A stretch of DNA of 64,000 bases from Papilionanthe hookeriana x Papilionanthe teres (GCA_022702705.1 CM040423.1:116865738-116929737), one strand, 5' to 3'. Counted from the first letter of the stretch, positions 32,231 to 45,485 are shown. Numbers and translations: made by a program. Notes: generated by a model from the letters alone, not told the origin.

Positions 32231-32649
32231 TACGGTGCTAAACGTTCGAAAATTGTTGGCCGGGTCATCAAATATTGCAACGGATTAATTTTTGAAATCA
32301 CGTTGACCTTACGAGACAACATGTAATGTCAAAGCATCTGAGCAGCGAAAACCAAAGCTAGACAATATTTCTCAATAGGAGGAAACTTTACTTCTGCAGG
32401 TATTAGATGTCGACTCAAGTAGTAGAGTACGTTCTCTTTATCCTCATCATTGAATTTGGTAACTAAGGCTCCGAGGGACTCGTTAAAGCCACGGTATAAA
32501 GTATCAACGATCCACCAAAGATGGGGGCTTCTAAAACAACAGTTGTTGTTAGATATTGTTTAATATCTTCGAAAGCCCATTGGCAAGTCTCTCCCCAAAC
32601 AAATTTAGCATCATTTCGAAGTAAGTTGGAAAAGGGTAGACACCTTCCT

Positions 32650-33290
32650 GACAGATTTCATATAAAATGTCTTAAGTAAGCCAATTTACCTTGAAAAGAA
32701 CATAGTTGTTTCAAGACTTCTAAGATGCCTTTAATATTATCTAGGCCAATTTCGATTCCCCGATGACGAATAATGAGTCCTAGAAATTTTTTGGAGGTAA
32801 AGTCAAAGGCGCACTTTAAGGGATTCATCTTGAGATTGTATTGTCGTAATCGTTTAAATATGATCCTTAGATCATATAGGTGGTTCTCTTTTTCTTTCCT
32901 CTTGATGAACAGATTATCCAAGTAGCAATCCACTTGGTTGTGAATGAGGTCATCAAATATCTTTGTCATTGCTCTTTGGTATGTAGCTCTGACGTTCTTC
33001 AATCCAAACAACATCACAGTGTAGTCATAAATCCCAATCATAGTTCTGAATGTTGTAAGCATTCATCTTCTGGAGCCATCATGATTTGATTATATCAGGA
33101 AGATCCATCCATGAAAGAGAAAACCTCATGTGCTGACATAATGTCCACCATTAGTTTCGATATCGGTAACAGAAATTCGTCTTTTGAACACGCCTTATTT
33201 AAGTCCCTGAAGTTGACACACAATTGAATTTATCCATTCTTCTTTTTCACTGGCACGACGTTAGCTAACCATGTCGGATAGTGTTCTTCT
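32650..33290 (-). pseudogene. pol: Reverse transcriptase of element C, catalytic motif changed
   Basis: Readable in 33062-32658: YDYTVMLFGLKNVRATYQRA, then CYLDNLFIKRKEKENHLYDL and KCAFDFTSKKFLGLIIRHRG. The YVDD catalytic box is YLDN here, losing one catalytic Asp. Upstream pieces (33290-33070) include an FRDLNKA-like and an SFMDGSS-like stretch with stops. Confidence 0.7.
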
Positions 33291-34399
33291 TAGACAAAGT
33301 TAGAGTCTATCAATTTCATTATCTCAGTTGTGACTTGTTGCTCTATTTCGATTCACATTCTTGTGGGGGCTTGCTTTACTGGCATTGTACTTCAATCCAC
33401 TCCGATTAGGTGAACTGCAACTCCTGGAGATAATCCTGGCATTTCATCTTAACTCCAAGCGAAAAAATCCTTAAATTCTGACAAAAACTTGATCAAATCT
33501 GTAGACTCTTCTTCACTGAGTAACGAACTTATGAAAGTTGGTCGGGGCTGCTCCTCAGTTCCGAGGTTAATTTCTTTTAATACGTCTACTGTCGATTTGA
33601 TCTCTTCTTCAAACTTTGGTGGATCATCATCTATTGGTTAATATTCAAAATCATTTTTAATGTTAAGGTAATCTTCTTCTAACAGTCTAGTAACAACCAA
33701 GCAAAATCCCGAGTCATTGCTGGGTCCAATTATTCTAAACCCAAGACCTTCTTTTGAATTGTGTTTCTTTCCTTTTACATTCCATAATTTTTCAAATGAT
33801 TGTAACGTAAATTTTGATATTTGCTTCGACACATATCCTTGTTGAATTAATTTTTATACACATGTCGAATAGTAACCAAAAGTTAATTCAATTAATTCAT
33901 TAGAATCATTTTCTTTGAGAATTATACAAGGTTCAGAAGTAGATGGAGAAGCTCGATAAAATTTTATCGGTTTAACACCACCATTATGAACTTCCTTGAT
34001 TTCCATACTCTCGATCTTTTGAGGATGGATCGGAGTTAGGGTCATGGGTTGAACATAATGGTTAATCTGATCGTACATAGATTTGTATTTATCCTTTTTG
34101 TGTCATCCAGAGAGATCTCGAATTGAGGCTTCTTCTGACTTATCATCATCGTTTTTTTATCGGATTCATCTTCTTCGGAGCTTCCTTCTACGTCGATGCT
34201 GATCGCTGGTTTCATTCACTCAACAATCTGGTGAGTTCTCCCTCACCCGCATTCTCGGCCTAGACCTCGGATGCGTGGGCTAAAAGACTCTCAACCAACT
34301 TATTGTGAAGGAGTGGTGGGAGACTGTTGAAGCGGAGTTGTATGGTCATGTTCCTGTGGTTCTTCGGAATCTTCAATTTTGATTGTCACAACTTCTCTT

Positions 34400-35079
34400 G
34401 AAAAGACTAGTTTCTTCGGGGGATAGTAGTAGGCGGCGTCTTCATGAATACCCATTTCATGTATTGAGAATGGTTGTAAGTCTCCCTTAATGAAATGCTC
34501 TTGTTAATTTTTGTAGTACTTGATTCATTGGTGAAGCGACGATGGGACCATATTGTACTCATGAAACTACGGTCGAACAAGCAGAGTGTTGAACGAAGTA
34601 TCTGCATCGATGACATAGAATTTTGTGGTTGTTATTAGATGTCCAACTTTCATTTGCAGTGTTATAGATCTGAGGGCTTTTTATACTTTCTTGTTGAATC
34701 CTCTTAGCATCATCTTATCTGTGGAGAGCTCTCATGCGTCGATGTCCAAGTAAGCTAGACTCATTAGGTTAAGTGACGCTCCAAGATCTACTAATACTCT
34801 GAAAAGTACAAATCTGCCTATGATGACAGAAATATAGAGCAAACGGTTGTGATCAGCTGTACCGAGCAGCAAGTCTTCATCAGTGAAGGTTACACCAGGC
34901 TGTTCCTTTAAAGTACAAACTCCATCCGTTGATGTACAAGCCAATTGCGCTAAGCAAATGTATGGATCAAGTATAGCCTTGATCAGATTTTCTCTCATCT
35001 TCTTTGACAAGATCAAAGCATCATAAATGCTTAGTTTGGCTGACAACTTCCTGAGATGAGCTAGTACATTGTAATCCAC
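34400..35079 (-). pseudogene. pol: Protease region of element C
   Basis: The open part 35079-34732 reads DYNVLAHLRKLSAKLSIYDA, ILSKKMRENLIKAI, GVTFTDEDLL, then the active site VDLGASLNLMSLAYL. In broken frames it continues with a VIDADTSF-type and a VPSSLHQ-type segment (around 34620-34500), typical of the region after the Tat protease. Confidence 0.7.
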
Positions 35080-35084
35080 TTTAT

Positions 35085-36830
35085 TAGAAATAGGTTAAAT
35101 TCTTATAGTGTTTAATTTTGTATTGTTAGTGAAGCCCATATTAGGCATGAAATTTAATATTTATAGCATTTAGATAAATAACTATTATTTATTACAGGGT
35201 ACATATATCTTTCATTATTTCAGGTGTTATTTTTAATATTATTATAGGTTACAATTATTTTATAGGTTGGCCTCACATGCTATTGAAATTTTATTACTTA
35301 ATTATGACACATTATGTAAACTTATCTTTTATTCATAACGAAATAGTTAATTTTTTCGTATATGAAGTGTCTATGTTAGAGGAAACTTTTAGATATTGTT
35401 TACTTCAGTGAGTAGGAGTGCCACTATATAAGAAACTTTTAAATTTCTTTGGGTTTTTATTTAACATCTTGATATGTGTGTGTGTGTGTAATTGGGTCAT
35501 ATTTAAGAAGTTGTGATTGAACCTAATTTTGTTACATTTAGACATATCAGACATTGCATAAATTATGTGCGTGTGTGAGTGTGTACGGGCGCATGTTTGT
35601 AAGTATAATTCAAATAATTGAGTCATATTTAAGAAGTTGAGATTGAACCTAATTTTGTTACATTTAGAAAAATCAGACATTGCGTTAATTGCATTTATCA
35701 AATAATTGACTGTAAACATTATCCTATTAAAACCAACATTAAAAGCATGCCACCTTTTTCATTTAGGCATTAGAATATCATTAACCTTAAGATGGTATTG
35801 ATGACATCCTTCACCTCCCTATATGTAGTTATTCTAAACTTTTTATTACCATATTACATACCCAATATTTTGTTGCTTATATTTGAATATATAATAGTTA
35901 TTCACTAGGGTTAATTAATTCGTCAAACTCATTCATCTCTATGTTTTATAGCAAGTTCTAGATATCGATGTGTTTGGTAGACCATCACCACAAAAGTAGA
36001 TTTAAAAAAAAAATTACTCTCATTTTAGGTATTTTTAGTATATTTAGCATTTTATAGTATTCTTTTTAGGATTGGATGGTTTACTTTTGTTGTTGTACAT
36101 TCAATTGATTTTTTTTTTGGCATTAGATTTTGTATGTTTCCATGTTCAATTATGATTATAAATTGTATTAATATAATAAATGTTATTTTCCTTTTTATTA
36201 TGCTATACTATTTTATTTATAATTTTTTGTCAATGAAATTTTTGTTTCCGAGTACAAATAGGATTTTATGTATTTTTCATCATATTTCATGTTGTCAGCA
36301 TGCACTACCTTCCAAACCTTAGATGTGATATATAAGAAGAAAAAATGAAAAATATGAGGAAGAATACTCATGCTTAAGAAGAACGAAAAGAAAAAGGGAG
36401 TTTTGATGGCTTCTTTAAGTAAAAGAAAAAATAAGTGATTGTTTGTATTGAAGGAGATTCAATTGTAGAGGTTTGATAACCATGCAAGGGAACAAGGCAA
36501 GAAAGGTTTGTGGCTATGGAGGGGATAAGCCAAGGGTGCATGCCTTAGCTCTCAATCTTCATTTAATAAATTAGAATAGGATTCATAGAAAGCTGTGAGA
36601 TGTAATGAAGAGGTGAATGGGTCACATAATCAAGAAAAATGCTTTATGGTTAGGCTCAACCTAGGCAAAAGGGATTTCTTAGCTAGAGTTAGATTAGTTC
36701 ACTAGATTGATTCAATTCATTACATTATATGACACAAAAATGAAAAATTTCAAAAATATTCTATTGTGAGAACTATTTGTGGCAGTAGCCTTAGTTCTCA
36801 CAATAGCTCTCCCACGATAATATAAGATAT
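35085..36830. other. AT-rich intergenic region
   Basis: No gene recognised. It contains a tandem-like duplication with TG runs (35470-35700) and T-rich DNA around 36000-36260. Short ORFs here have no family resemblance. Confidence 0.6.
35492..35690. repeat. Two-copy direct repeat, about 125-bp period
   Basis: Units starting GTCATATTTAAGAAGTTG occur at about 35498 and 35623, and both continue GATTGAACCTAATTTTGTTA. Each is adjacent to a TG-rich run. About 75 bp of each unit align. Confidence 0.85.
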
Positions 36831-36833
36831 TAA

Positions 36834-36994
36834 TGTATGTATGTATGTATGTATATGTGTGTGTGTGTGTGTGTGTGTAAATATGTATGCATATATGTAT
36901 ACATATCATACATATATGCATAGATAGATATGCATATACACATATGTATAATAGATATGTATTCACATAGGTATACATAGATATGTATGCACAT

Positions 36995-37071
<77 letters not shown>

Positions 37072-37078
37072 TATCATA
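36834..37078. repeat. Compound (GTAT)n, (GT)n and (TA)n microsatellite
   Basis: GTAT repeats (36836-36856) pass into GT repeats (36856-36878), then degenerate TATG/CATA units, then a long TA run (36998-37074, one interruption). It directly abuts the 5' end of the LINE. Confidence 0.9.
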
Positions 37079-37230
37079 TATTAAAAGAATGGTTGATGGC
37101 TTTGGTGGCTCGGAGCTCTGCTAGGGTTTGCGACTCTTTCGGCTTCGGATGGACGACCGGCGTCTCCTCCCTCGGGTGATCTCCTTCCTCTCTCTGTTCT
37201 CTTGCCTTTTTTTGTTTTTGTTTGCGGTTG

Positions 37231-38813
37231 ATGGCTCGTTCGTATGCTGATGCGGTTAATGTCGGTAGTTCTGTTCCGATTAGGTCGCAATCTTGCTATT
37301 TTCCTCAATCTTACCATGATGCTTGGGAATCAAGTGGTGGGGACTTTAGTTTTATAAAAAAGCTTGGCAGGAAAAATGAAAAACCTGCGTTGTTTTTGTC
37401 TGATGAGGAAACAAACATTCTTGCATCTGCCTGTCGGTTTGTTCTCATTGGCAAGTTCCTTTATGATCATCCAAAACTTGATCTCATTCGTAAAGATTTT
37501 GACTTACTTAAACTTAATGGATCATGGAAGATTGGATCGTTAGACGGTAGACATATTCTTATTGAACTCTCGAATGATGTTGATTACACTAATGTTTTTG
37601 CTCGCAAGATTATGAAAATTGAAAACCGGATCATGAAGATCCTAAAATGGAGTGTAGATTTTGATCCGCGCTCGGGATCACCCATTATCCCTGTCTGGGT
37701 CAAATTTCCTGACTACAAATATCATCTTTTCAATCATGAGATCCTTTATTCCTTAGCTAAAGGATTTGGTAACCCCCTACGTGTGGATAAACCTACGGTT
37801 GAACGTCACAAGCCTGCTGATGCCTGTTTTCTGGTTGAAAGGGACATTACCCAACCGTACCCAGATGAAGTATGGATTGGGTCTGCTCATAAAGGTTACT
37901 GGCAACGGGTTGTCATGGGGCCGCACCCCCCTTACTGCTCTCATTGTGCTATGTTTGGGCACTCTAACACGATTTGTTACCGCTTACACCCACACCACAA
38001 ACCTACTCAGATACCCAGGAATGCTTTGCCTCTTGACCCCCCTTCTCCTCCTTTGGAGGATAGTAGAAATCACTCCCTGCCCCACCTATCCGGGGCATAG
38101 GGTTACCTGAGCTGGCTCAGCCCACCCCTGCAAACTTCTCAATTTCCCTACCTTTGGTAGAACAGGCCCCCCTTAACCCCACTAATCAGATTTTACCTTT
38201 GGAGACATCAGAGGAACCCCCTACCAGTGTTAACAATGGTCAAATCTTGATGGGGCGGTTTAGTGGAGGGGTTGTGGCTGTGGATACACAATCCCAACAT
38301 AGTTCTACCAATGGAAAATCTTTAACTGTGGATAATGATCAATGCATTCAATTACTTTTGCCTGTTATTGATCCTCCTTGCTTAGATTTCCATGATCCAC
38401 CTGTTCCTAATGAATTTTCTGTCCCTCTTGACCCTCTTTCCACTGAACCTTTGTTGGTGGTTGATGAAGGTTCTTCTGAACCTATCCAGACTGATAATCC
38501 TAATCAATTTTTAGATACCTTACCTACTAGGAATTTGCCTATGGCTATACAGGACACTCATGCTAGGGCTCTTACTGTTGACAGTAATTCAGACAATGAA
38601 CCCTGTCAAAATGAAATCTCCAATAATCTTTTTGCGGCTAACTCTGATATGGAAAATGAATGGATCATACACAAATCCAATAGGAAGAAGAATAAGAAAC
38701 AGAATTTGGGGAAAAAACTAAACATTGATCCCGTCATTTCTAGCTTTTCTGAAACTGAAGCTTCACCCCCTTCTTCTAGGACAACTAGAAGGAGTGGAAA
38801 ATACCATGTTTAA
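37231..38813 (+). pseudogene. LINE ORF1 (DUF4283 and zinc knuckle), one frameshift
   Basis: ORF1 is the RNA-binding protein of plant L1-type LINEs. The start is taken at ATG 37231 (MARSYADAVN) in preference to upstream near-cognates. A DUF4283-like domain spans about residues 55-215 (LASACRFVLIGKFLYDHPKL ... NPLRVDKPT). A CX2CX4HX4C zinc knuckle follows (CSHCAMFGHSNTIC, about 37936-37977). The first frame ends at 38100. The reading continues without stops in another frame from about 38070-38098 to 38813, so a single indel separates the two parts. The C-terminal part is Pro/Ser-rich, ends with a basic stretch (NRKKNKKQNLGKK), and overlaps ORF2 by 8 bases. Confidence 0.85.
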
Positions 38814-41800
38814 TATTATGGTTTGGAATATTAGGGGAGTGGCTGATCCTCCCTCCCTTAAACGCTTGAAAAATCTGTGTAGGTCTCATCATTTGGACAT
38901 TTTTGCTATTCTGGAACCTATGGTTAACATGCATAAGGATAAAATTCTTTCTTGTTTTCCTAATCATTTACATTACTGTAATAGTAATAACAAAATATGG
39001 GTTTTCTGGAAAAAAACAATTAATCTGCATATCATTGAAGATGATAATCAGTTCGTTTTGGCTCATTATAATTTTGACCCTTTTAAGGGGTGGCTGACTT
39101 TTGTTTATGCTAGTTCTGTTCTTGCTGATAAATACTTGTTGTGGAATAAGCTTATTCTTATAGGTACTACTATTAATGAGAATTGGTGTGTGGGGGGAGA
39201 TTTTAACATGATCATGTCCCCTTCTGAAAGGAAAGGAGGTGCTTCTTTTGACACTAATGCTATGCATAAATTTTGTGATTGTATGTCTCAAGCTGGTCTT
39301 TTTGACATGGGTTACATTGGTCCCCCTTACACTTGGAGAAGGGGTTTACTTTTTCAACGCCTTGATAGATTCTTAGGCAACCCTACTTTTCTTAATTGTT
39401 ATCACTTAGCTCGTGTTCAACACTTGAGTCATGCTTCCTCTGATCATAACCCTCTATTATTAACCATTTTTTCTCATCCTATACCGGCCAGAAAGCCTTT
39501 TAAATTTTTAAATATTTGGGTTTCCCATCCTAAATTTAATGACCTGATTAGGTCTTTGTGGCAGCCTTTGAGTTGTGGCACTTCTTGGTTTATTCTTTGG
39601 CAGCTGCATAAGATGGTAGCTGCCGGTTTGAAGAAGTGGAATCATGATGTTTTTGACAACATTCATAATAGGGTTGCTAACTCTTTGAACATTGTCAATA
39701 CTTTAGAATCTATTGATATCATGTCTGCTAAGCAGGTTCAGGAACTGGCTCAGGCCCATAGCAACCTGTTGGCTGATATTGCTTTGGAGGAAGATCTACT
39801 CATGCAAAAAGCTCATGATACCCATTTTCTTAAAGGGGACAGGAACACTGATTATTTTCATGCTTATATTAAAAACAGGATCACTCTGAATAACATTAGT
39901 CAAATCAAGGGCAGTGATGGTAATGTTATTACTGATGCTGAGGAAATTAATAATAGTGCTGTTAACTATTTTTCTTCTCTATTTACTAGTCAATTGCAAG
40001 TATCTTGTATTGATGAAAATCTATTTATTGATGATAGACATTATATCTCCTCTCTTTGCCTTACTGATATTCCTTCTGAAGAGGAGATTTATAATGTCTT
40101 CAAAACATTACATTCTAACAAGGCCCCGGGCCCTGATGGCTTTACTTCCTCTTTCTATATTAGTTGCTGAAATATTGTGAAGAAGGAAACCATCAGGGCT
40201 GTTCAAAGTTTTTTTATTGGTGAGGATCTTTGTAAATATTTTTCTGCTGCTCTTATTGTGCTCATCCCTAAAGGGAATGACAAATCTGACTGGAGTCTTT
40301 TTAGACCTATCTCTTTAACCTCTGTTATTTCTAAAGTTATTAGCAAGCTCTTGGTAAATAGAATTCAGCCTGTTCTCAATCGTTTGATTTCTCCCCACCA
40401 ATCTGCTTTTGTTAGGGGGAGGGAGATTACTGACAATATTCTCCTTGCCCAAGAGCTGCTTGAAGATCTGGACAGGAAGTGTCGGGGAGGCAATCTTATA
40501 ATTAAGCTTGATATTAAAAAGGCCTTTGACACTCTTAACTGGGAATTCATTATTAATGTTTTGTTGGCTAGGGGTTTCAATGCCAATTTTTGTCAGCTTA
40601 TTAAAAGATGGCTCTCCAACAACCATTACAGTGTTTTGGTTAATGTCAGTACATATAGTTTCTTCTCTGCCAAAAGAGGTATTAAACAGGGAGATCCTCT
40701 TTCTCCTATAATTTTTATTATTGTTTTTGATTATCTCTCCAAATTGCTGAATACTCAACATATGCATGATTCTGCTTATTACCTAAACAAAGCTCATTTT
40801 CAAGTTACTCATTTGGCTTATGCTGATGACATCATGATTTTTTCTAATGCCTCTAAAGCTAATATTAGAAATATTATGATAATTTTCAATGATTTTGAGG
40901 GGGTTTCTGGTTTGTCCTTTAACAAGGACAAATGTCATTATGTATTTTAGCAATTACTTACCTCAGTCTCATCTTCTTTGGGCTACCAACTTTACTGGGT
41001 ATAAAATTGCTAAGCTGCCTATTAAATATTTAGGTGTTAATCTTATTAAAGGCAGATGTAAGCAAATTCAGATGGATGATGTGTTGGATAAAGTTAAGGG
41101 TAAGATTAGAAACTGGAAGAATACTTTTCTCTCTAATGGGGGTCGTTTAACTTTGTTAAACAGTGTGCTTCATAGCATCCCTCTGTATGCACTCCAAGTT
41201 TTTAATGCTAAGAAAAGCTCTATTGAGAGGTTGGAGAAAATTTTCAATTCTTTTCTTTGGGAGGGAGGTGGTTCTAAAAAGCACTGGCTTTCTTGGAAAA
41301 AAATGTGTAAGCCTAAGTACTCTGGTGGGCTTGGTTTTAAAGATCTTTCTCACATTGTTGAAATCCATATGTGTAAGCTTTGGTAAAAGTTTAGATTAAG
41401 GGAGTCTATCTGGGCTAATTTCATGCATGCTAAGTATTGTGAAAATGTTCACCCTACTTTGGTTACTTGGAAAAGTGGGGACTCCAAAATTTGGAAAGCT
41501 ATCCTGAGTATTAGACAGGAGGCCTCTAAGGCTATTTTTTGGGACATTGGGGATGGGAAGATTTCTTTCTGGCATGATAACTGGGGTATGCCTTTCCTTA
41601 ATAAGCTCACTCATCCTTCTGCCATGAGAAATCTGTTGATTGCTGACTGCTGGTTTTTGGAGCAGTGGGATTTGAGGAAGATTAGGGAGTTGGTGGGACA
41701 GGACACTGCTATGTTAATCAACCAAATTCCTATAAATAGAACTAATGTGGATAAACCTGTTTGGAAGAAGCAGCCTCATCAATCTGTTAGCAAGCATTTA

Positions 41801-42805
41801 TATCATAATTTTCATTCCTTTATTAAGTTGGATTGGGGGGATGGGATATGGAACCCTCTATTCTCTCCTTCTATATCCTTCTTCCTGTGGAGGTTCTTTT
41901 CTGGTATTTTACCTTTAGATGATATTTTAAAATTAAAAGGATTAAGATTGGTTTCTATGCGTGTGTTCTGTAAGAATGCCGAGGAATCCTCTTCTCACCT
42001 TCTTTTCAATTGTATTTATTCAAAGCACATCTGGAACAGGCTGGCCGACAATTTTGGTTTGGTTTGGAATAATTCCTGCACTACTTATGACTATGTGAAG
42101 GTTTGGAAAGATTCTAACCGGGTTGGGAAAGGTTATAGTCGGTTCCCATATGTGGTTTTGTGGTTCATTTGGTGTGCTAGGAACTCCTATAAGCACACTG
42201 AGTGTCATCTCTCCCCTGATGCTTCTTTCTCAAAAATTTTGGCCTACCACAGCAGGTCACTCAGGCTTTTTCATAAAGACACCAATCACTCAAAGAGGCC
42301 CATTTTAGTTAACTGGTTCCCTCCTATGATGGGGACAATCAAAGCAAATATTGATGGAAGTTGGTCTATTAACCATTCTGCTGCTGGCGGTCTGTTTAGG
42401 GACCATTTGGGGAATTTGTTAGCATTTTTTTATTCCCCTGTGACGGCTGATTGTCCTCTTTCGACTGAGGCCTGGGCACTGTTACTTGCTATTCAAGCTG
42501 CCTTAAATCTTAAATTTGTCTCTTTACAGGTGGAGACTGATTCCAAGAGACTAATTGATATTTTTTTAAAGCTGGTTGATACACCTTGGAACTTGATTAT
42601 TCTTTTTAAAAGAATCTGGTATACTATTGACAACTCTATGTTGCAATTCAGAATCACTTTTATTCATAGAGAGAGAAACAAGCCAGCGGATTGGTTAGCA
42701 AGAAATGCTGGTCACTCCCCCTTTGTGGGTACAACTCCACCGCAGCAACTTGCTCTGCTGGTTCATGGGGACAAGCTTAATCTGCCATACATCAGATATA
42801 TTTAG
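38806..42805 (+). pseudogene. LINE ORF2: endonuclease, reverse transcriptase, RNase H; two stops and one frameshift
   Basis: The start is ATG 38806 (MFNIMVWNIRG), inside the end of ORF1. The AP-type endonuclease covers about 38806-39490, with WNIRG, ILEP, GGDFNMI, a YTWRRG box and SDHNPLLL. RT covers about 40100-40950, with NKAPGPDGF, LIVLIPKGN, ISLTSVISK, SAFVRGREITDNILLAQEL, KRGIKQGDPLSP and the catalytic LAYADDIMIF. A zinc-binding RT-associated domain lies at about 41780-42060. RNase H lies at 42340-42720, with the acidic IDGSW, TEAWALL and VETDSKRL boxes. A TGA stands for Trp at 40168, a frameshift near 40940 and a TAA at 41384. The catalytic residues are all present. Confidence 0.92.
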
Positions 42806-43397
42806 TTTTGTCTTTCACCTTTTGCTAATCCTGGCTGTGTTTCATTTTGATGCCTGTATTGGTTTCTTTTTTCTGCGGCAATCGTTTGTTCTGTTTTATT
42901 TTGTTTCCTTTTGTGTCCTCTGTGCTCTGTTTCAGTTGGTTTCCTGTAGTGCTCTTTGCCTGCGGCAGTTTGTTTTATCTCATGTGTGCAGGAACTCTTT
43001 CAACTCTAGCATCTTTGGTTACACGCTGATATTAGCCTGGAATCGTCTCCAGGGATCCAGTTTTTTGTCTGCGGTTTTGATTGACTCCAATTCAGTTTTT
43101 GATGCGGCTTTTTTGGACACTTTGTTGCTGCGGCTTTTTTGGACACTTTGTTGTCGAGTTTTCTTTACAATGCTACTGTTTTTGGTAGATATTATTTTCA
43201 GAACTATTATGCTTTTTGGAGTGTTTACTTGCGTGAGTTGTACTGTGGGGGGAGGATGGAGGGAAACGGGACCTCTAGGTGTGAGTTACTGTATTTTTTT
43301 GGGTTTTGTAGTGAGGACCTGGCTCCCTCACCTCCTCCATTTTTGTAACACTTTTTTGATTATTAACACGTAGGGAGCCTTTGGGGCTCTTTCCCCT
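42806..43397 (+). other. LINE 3' UTR
   Basis: T-rich, with a 24-bp direct tandem repeat (CGGCTTTTTTGGACACTTTG, about 43104-43152). The last 200 bases match the 3' end of the truncated LINE copy at 55147-55400 (minus): both have GAGTTGTA...GGAGG, TGTAACACTTTTTT/CT and a terminal CGTAG...GCTCTTTCC. Confidence 0.8.
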
Positions 43398-43398
43398 A

Positions 43399-43427
<29 letters not shown>

Positions 43428-43429
<2 letters not shown>

Positions 43430-45332
43430 AAAAGTTATAAAACATTAAAATAATAAACCTATTATCATTTGATGAGAACTACACGATTAGCACAATATAA
43501 TAAAATTAAAAAGCTATAACATAATGTTTATAACATAATAAATATAAGGATGATTTACATACAAACCACCCAATTCCTAATTATTAGATATCAAAGCATT
43601 AAACTTCAATTTTACATAGATACCACCTTACTCATGCATGAAAAGGTGTAATTCATATTTACTTAAGGAAAAATAAAAATATTTTTTATTTGATAAGAAA
43701 GATTTTTGTGGTGTAAATAGAAAATGTAAATTTTTTGTCATAGATATGTAAATACATAGTAATTGGATGGTTGTATGTAAATGCCCCTAAATATAGATAT
43801 AGAAGTAATTTATGTGTTATGAAATAATTTATTTGGATGATTATATAATGCAGGGGGTGGGGGGTGGCTTCTTCTTAAGAAAATTGTGGCACTATAATAT
43901 ACCATATCATTCTCTTTTTCTAAATAGTCTTATCCTTACCTACCTATTCCATAAGCATTTTTTAAAAAAAGAAAAGCATTTTCATTTTTAACCATGTTAG
44001 TCATCTCTATGAAAATAATATTATTCTATGACAACTGAGTAAGACATCTAAAAAAACCATAAACTAAGCTTCCATATATCCTCTTTGTTCGTGCATTACA
44101 AAAAAGCTCTTCTCAATTCTTTATTTTTAAGAAAATTTTATTAAATTAATTCATTATAAAGCAGCCTATTACTCCTACTCATCTCATATGATTCTTCATC
44201 AAAACGAAATTCCTTTAAAGTTTAGTCCAATTTAGTCCAATGAAAAAAATCTTATTTACTCTTGATATTGTATTCTTCCCTTTGGCCTTATATACCATTC
44301 AAGTACTAAAATGATTCTCAACTAGTTTGATTAGATTTGATATTCACATACATAGCAGGATAACTTATATGATTGAATTTCAAAGAGATAATAGATCAAC
44401 AGTATATTTAACTATGTTTGAAATCTATTCAAAGCTTGCTCAAACCAGCCTCTAAGTACCTTTGAACCATTATTGAATAAAATTGAGTCATATTTGAATA
44501 AAAATTAAGTCAACTTCAACAGATCTTTGAAGTATATGATCATTTTCAAATAAAATTTGAATAAGAATCGAACCAAATTTGAAAAAAATTTTAATAATGA
44601 TGAACAACAATAAAGTCACTTTTAATATAATGATCCATGAATTTTTAAATCATTTCTAAATCATCTATGAATTAAGATCACATATTCATTGATTCATCTC
44701 TAATCATTATGAATCTCTAACTTCAATCACTATTTGAATATTTTGATCACGGTTCAAATACTTAAGCAATAATTATTGAACCATCTATAAATCATTTTCT
44801 ACGATGAATGGTCTATGTTTAAAAAAATCTCAGTTTGTGTTCAAGGAAGGCTTGAAGATGATTAGACCATTTACGATCATCATTAAATACTAAATTATAA
44901 AGCTGTTTTCTATAACTAAATCATATTTTCTCTGATGTAATATTCTCTGGAATTGGCACTTGATCTAAAACTGTCATCTTAGTCAACTGAAAGATCGCCT
45001 GGAATTCTGGATACATTAAATACTTGCGATTTCTTCGGCTAAGTCTAGCTAGTATCAATAAGTTTAACAGTCTATGGTTGGATTCTGCTAAGCTAAGCTT
45101 CTCCAGATTTTCAAATACGTGTTGAAGAAGAAACAAAAGAGCCGTAGAAAGCGGAATAATTTATATGCATCTGATATTATTAAAGGCTTGATGGCCAATA
45201 CAATGTGTATAGGGACGATTCCGAGAGTAGAGTCGGTGTGGATGTCTTTATGGTTTGTTAATTAACTTAAAATCTCGTTTTTATTCAACTTGACGTAAAC
45301 AGACGCACAAAGAGAGCGAGAGAGAGAGAGAT

Positions 45333-45367
<35 letters not shown>

Positions 45368-45418
45368 CAGAGACAGAGACAGAGGGAGGGAGAGAGGGAG
45401 AGAGATTTTCTGGCTTCT

Positions 45419-45485
<67 letters not shown>

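Larger units (their letters stand above)
30240..35080 (-). mobile_element. pol: Element C: degenerate Tat/Ogre-type Ty3/gypsy pol
   Basis: Protein-like pieces appear on the minus strand in the order protease (35079-34400), RT (33290-32650), RNase H (32620-32000), integrase (31500-30300). Hallmarks of the Tat lineage are the protease segment with FTDEDL, HNRLLYISV and VLVDLGASLNLM, the RT stretch IYDYTVMLFGLKNVRATYQR, and the HQPPNVLHTT segment next to the integrase zinc motif. No gag, LTR, PBS or polypurine tract was found. Element B's LTR ends within 200 bp of it, so B may have inserted in or beside it. Confidence 0.75.
37088..43427 (+). mobile_element. Near full-length L1-type LINE retrotransposon
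   Basis: The element has a GC-richer 5' UTR (37088-37230), ORF1 with a DUF4283-like domain and zinc knuckle, ORF2 with endonuclease, RT, zinc-binding and RNase H domains, a 3' UTR of about 590 bp, and a TA-rich tail (43398-43425). It starts right after a TA microsatellite and ends in TA repeats followed by ATAAAAG. TTAAAAG also stands just before its start. These may be remains of an AT-rich target duplication, but the low complexity prevents proof. Damage is light: one frameshift in ORF1, one frameshift and two stops in ORF2. Confidence 0.92.

Noticed and set aside
36712..37077. 121-codon ORF of Ile/Tyr and Thr/His repeats (minus)
   Set aside because: It is only the translation of the GT/TA microsatellite.
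37766..38110. 114-codon ORF in another frame of LINE ORF1
   Set aside because: Shadow of the zinc-knuckle region; no family resemblance.
42705..43373. 222-codon hydrophobic ORF (plus)
   Set aside because: It overlaps the ORF2 end in another frame and the T-rich LINE 3' UTR; T-rich codons explain the apparent membrane segments.
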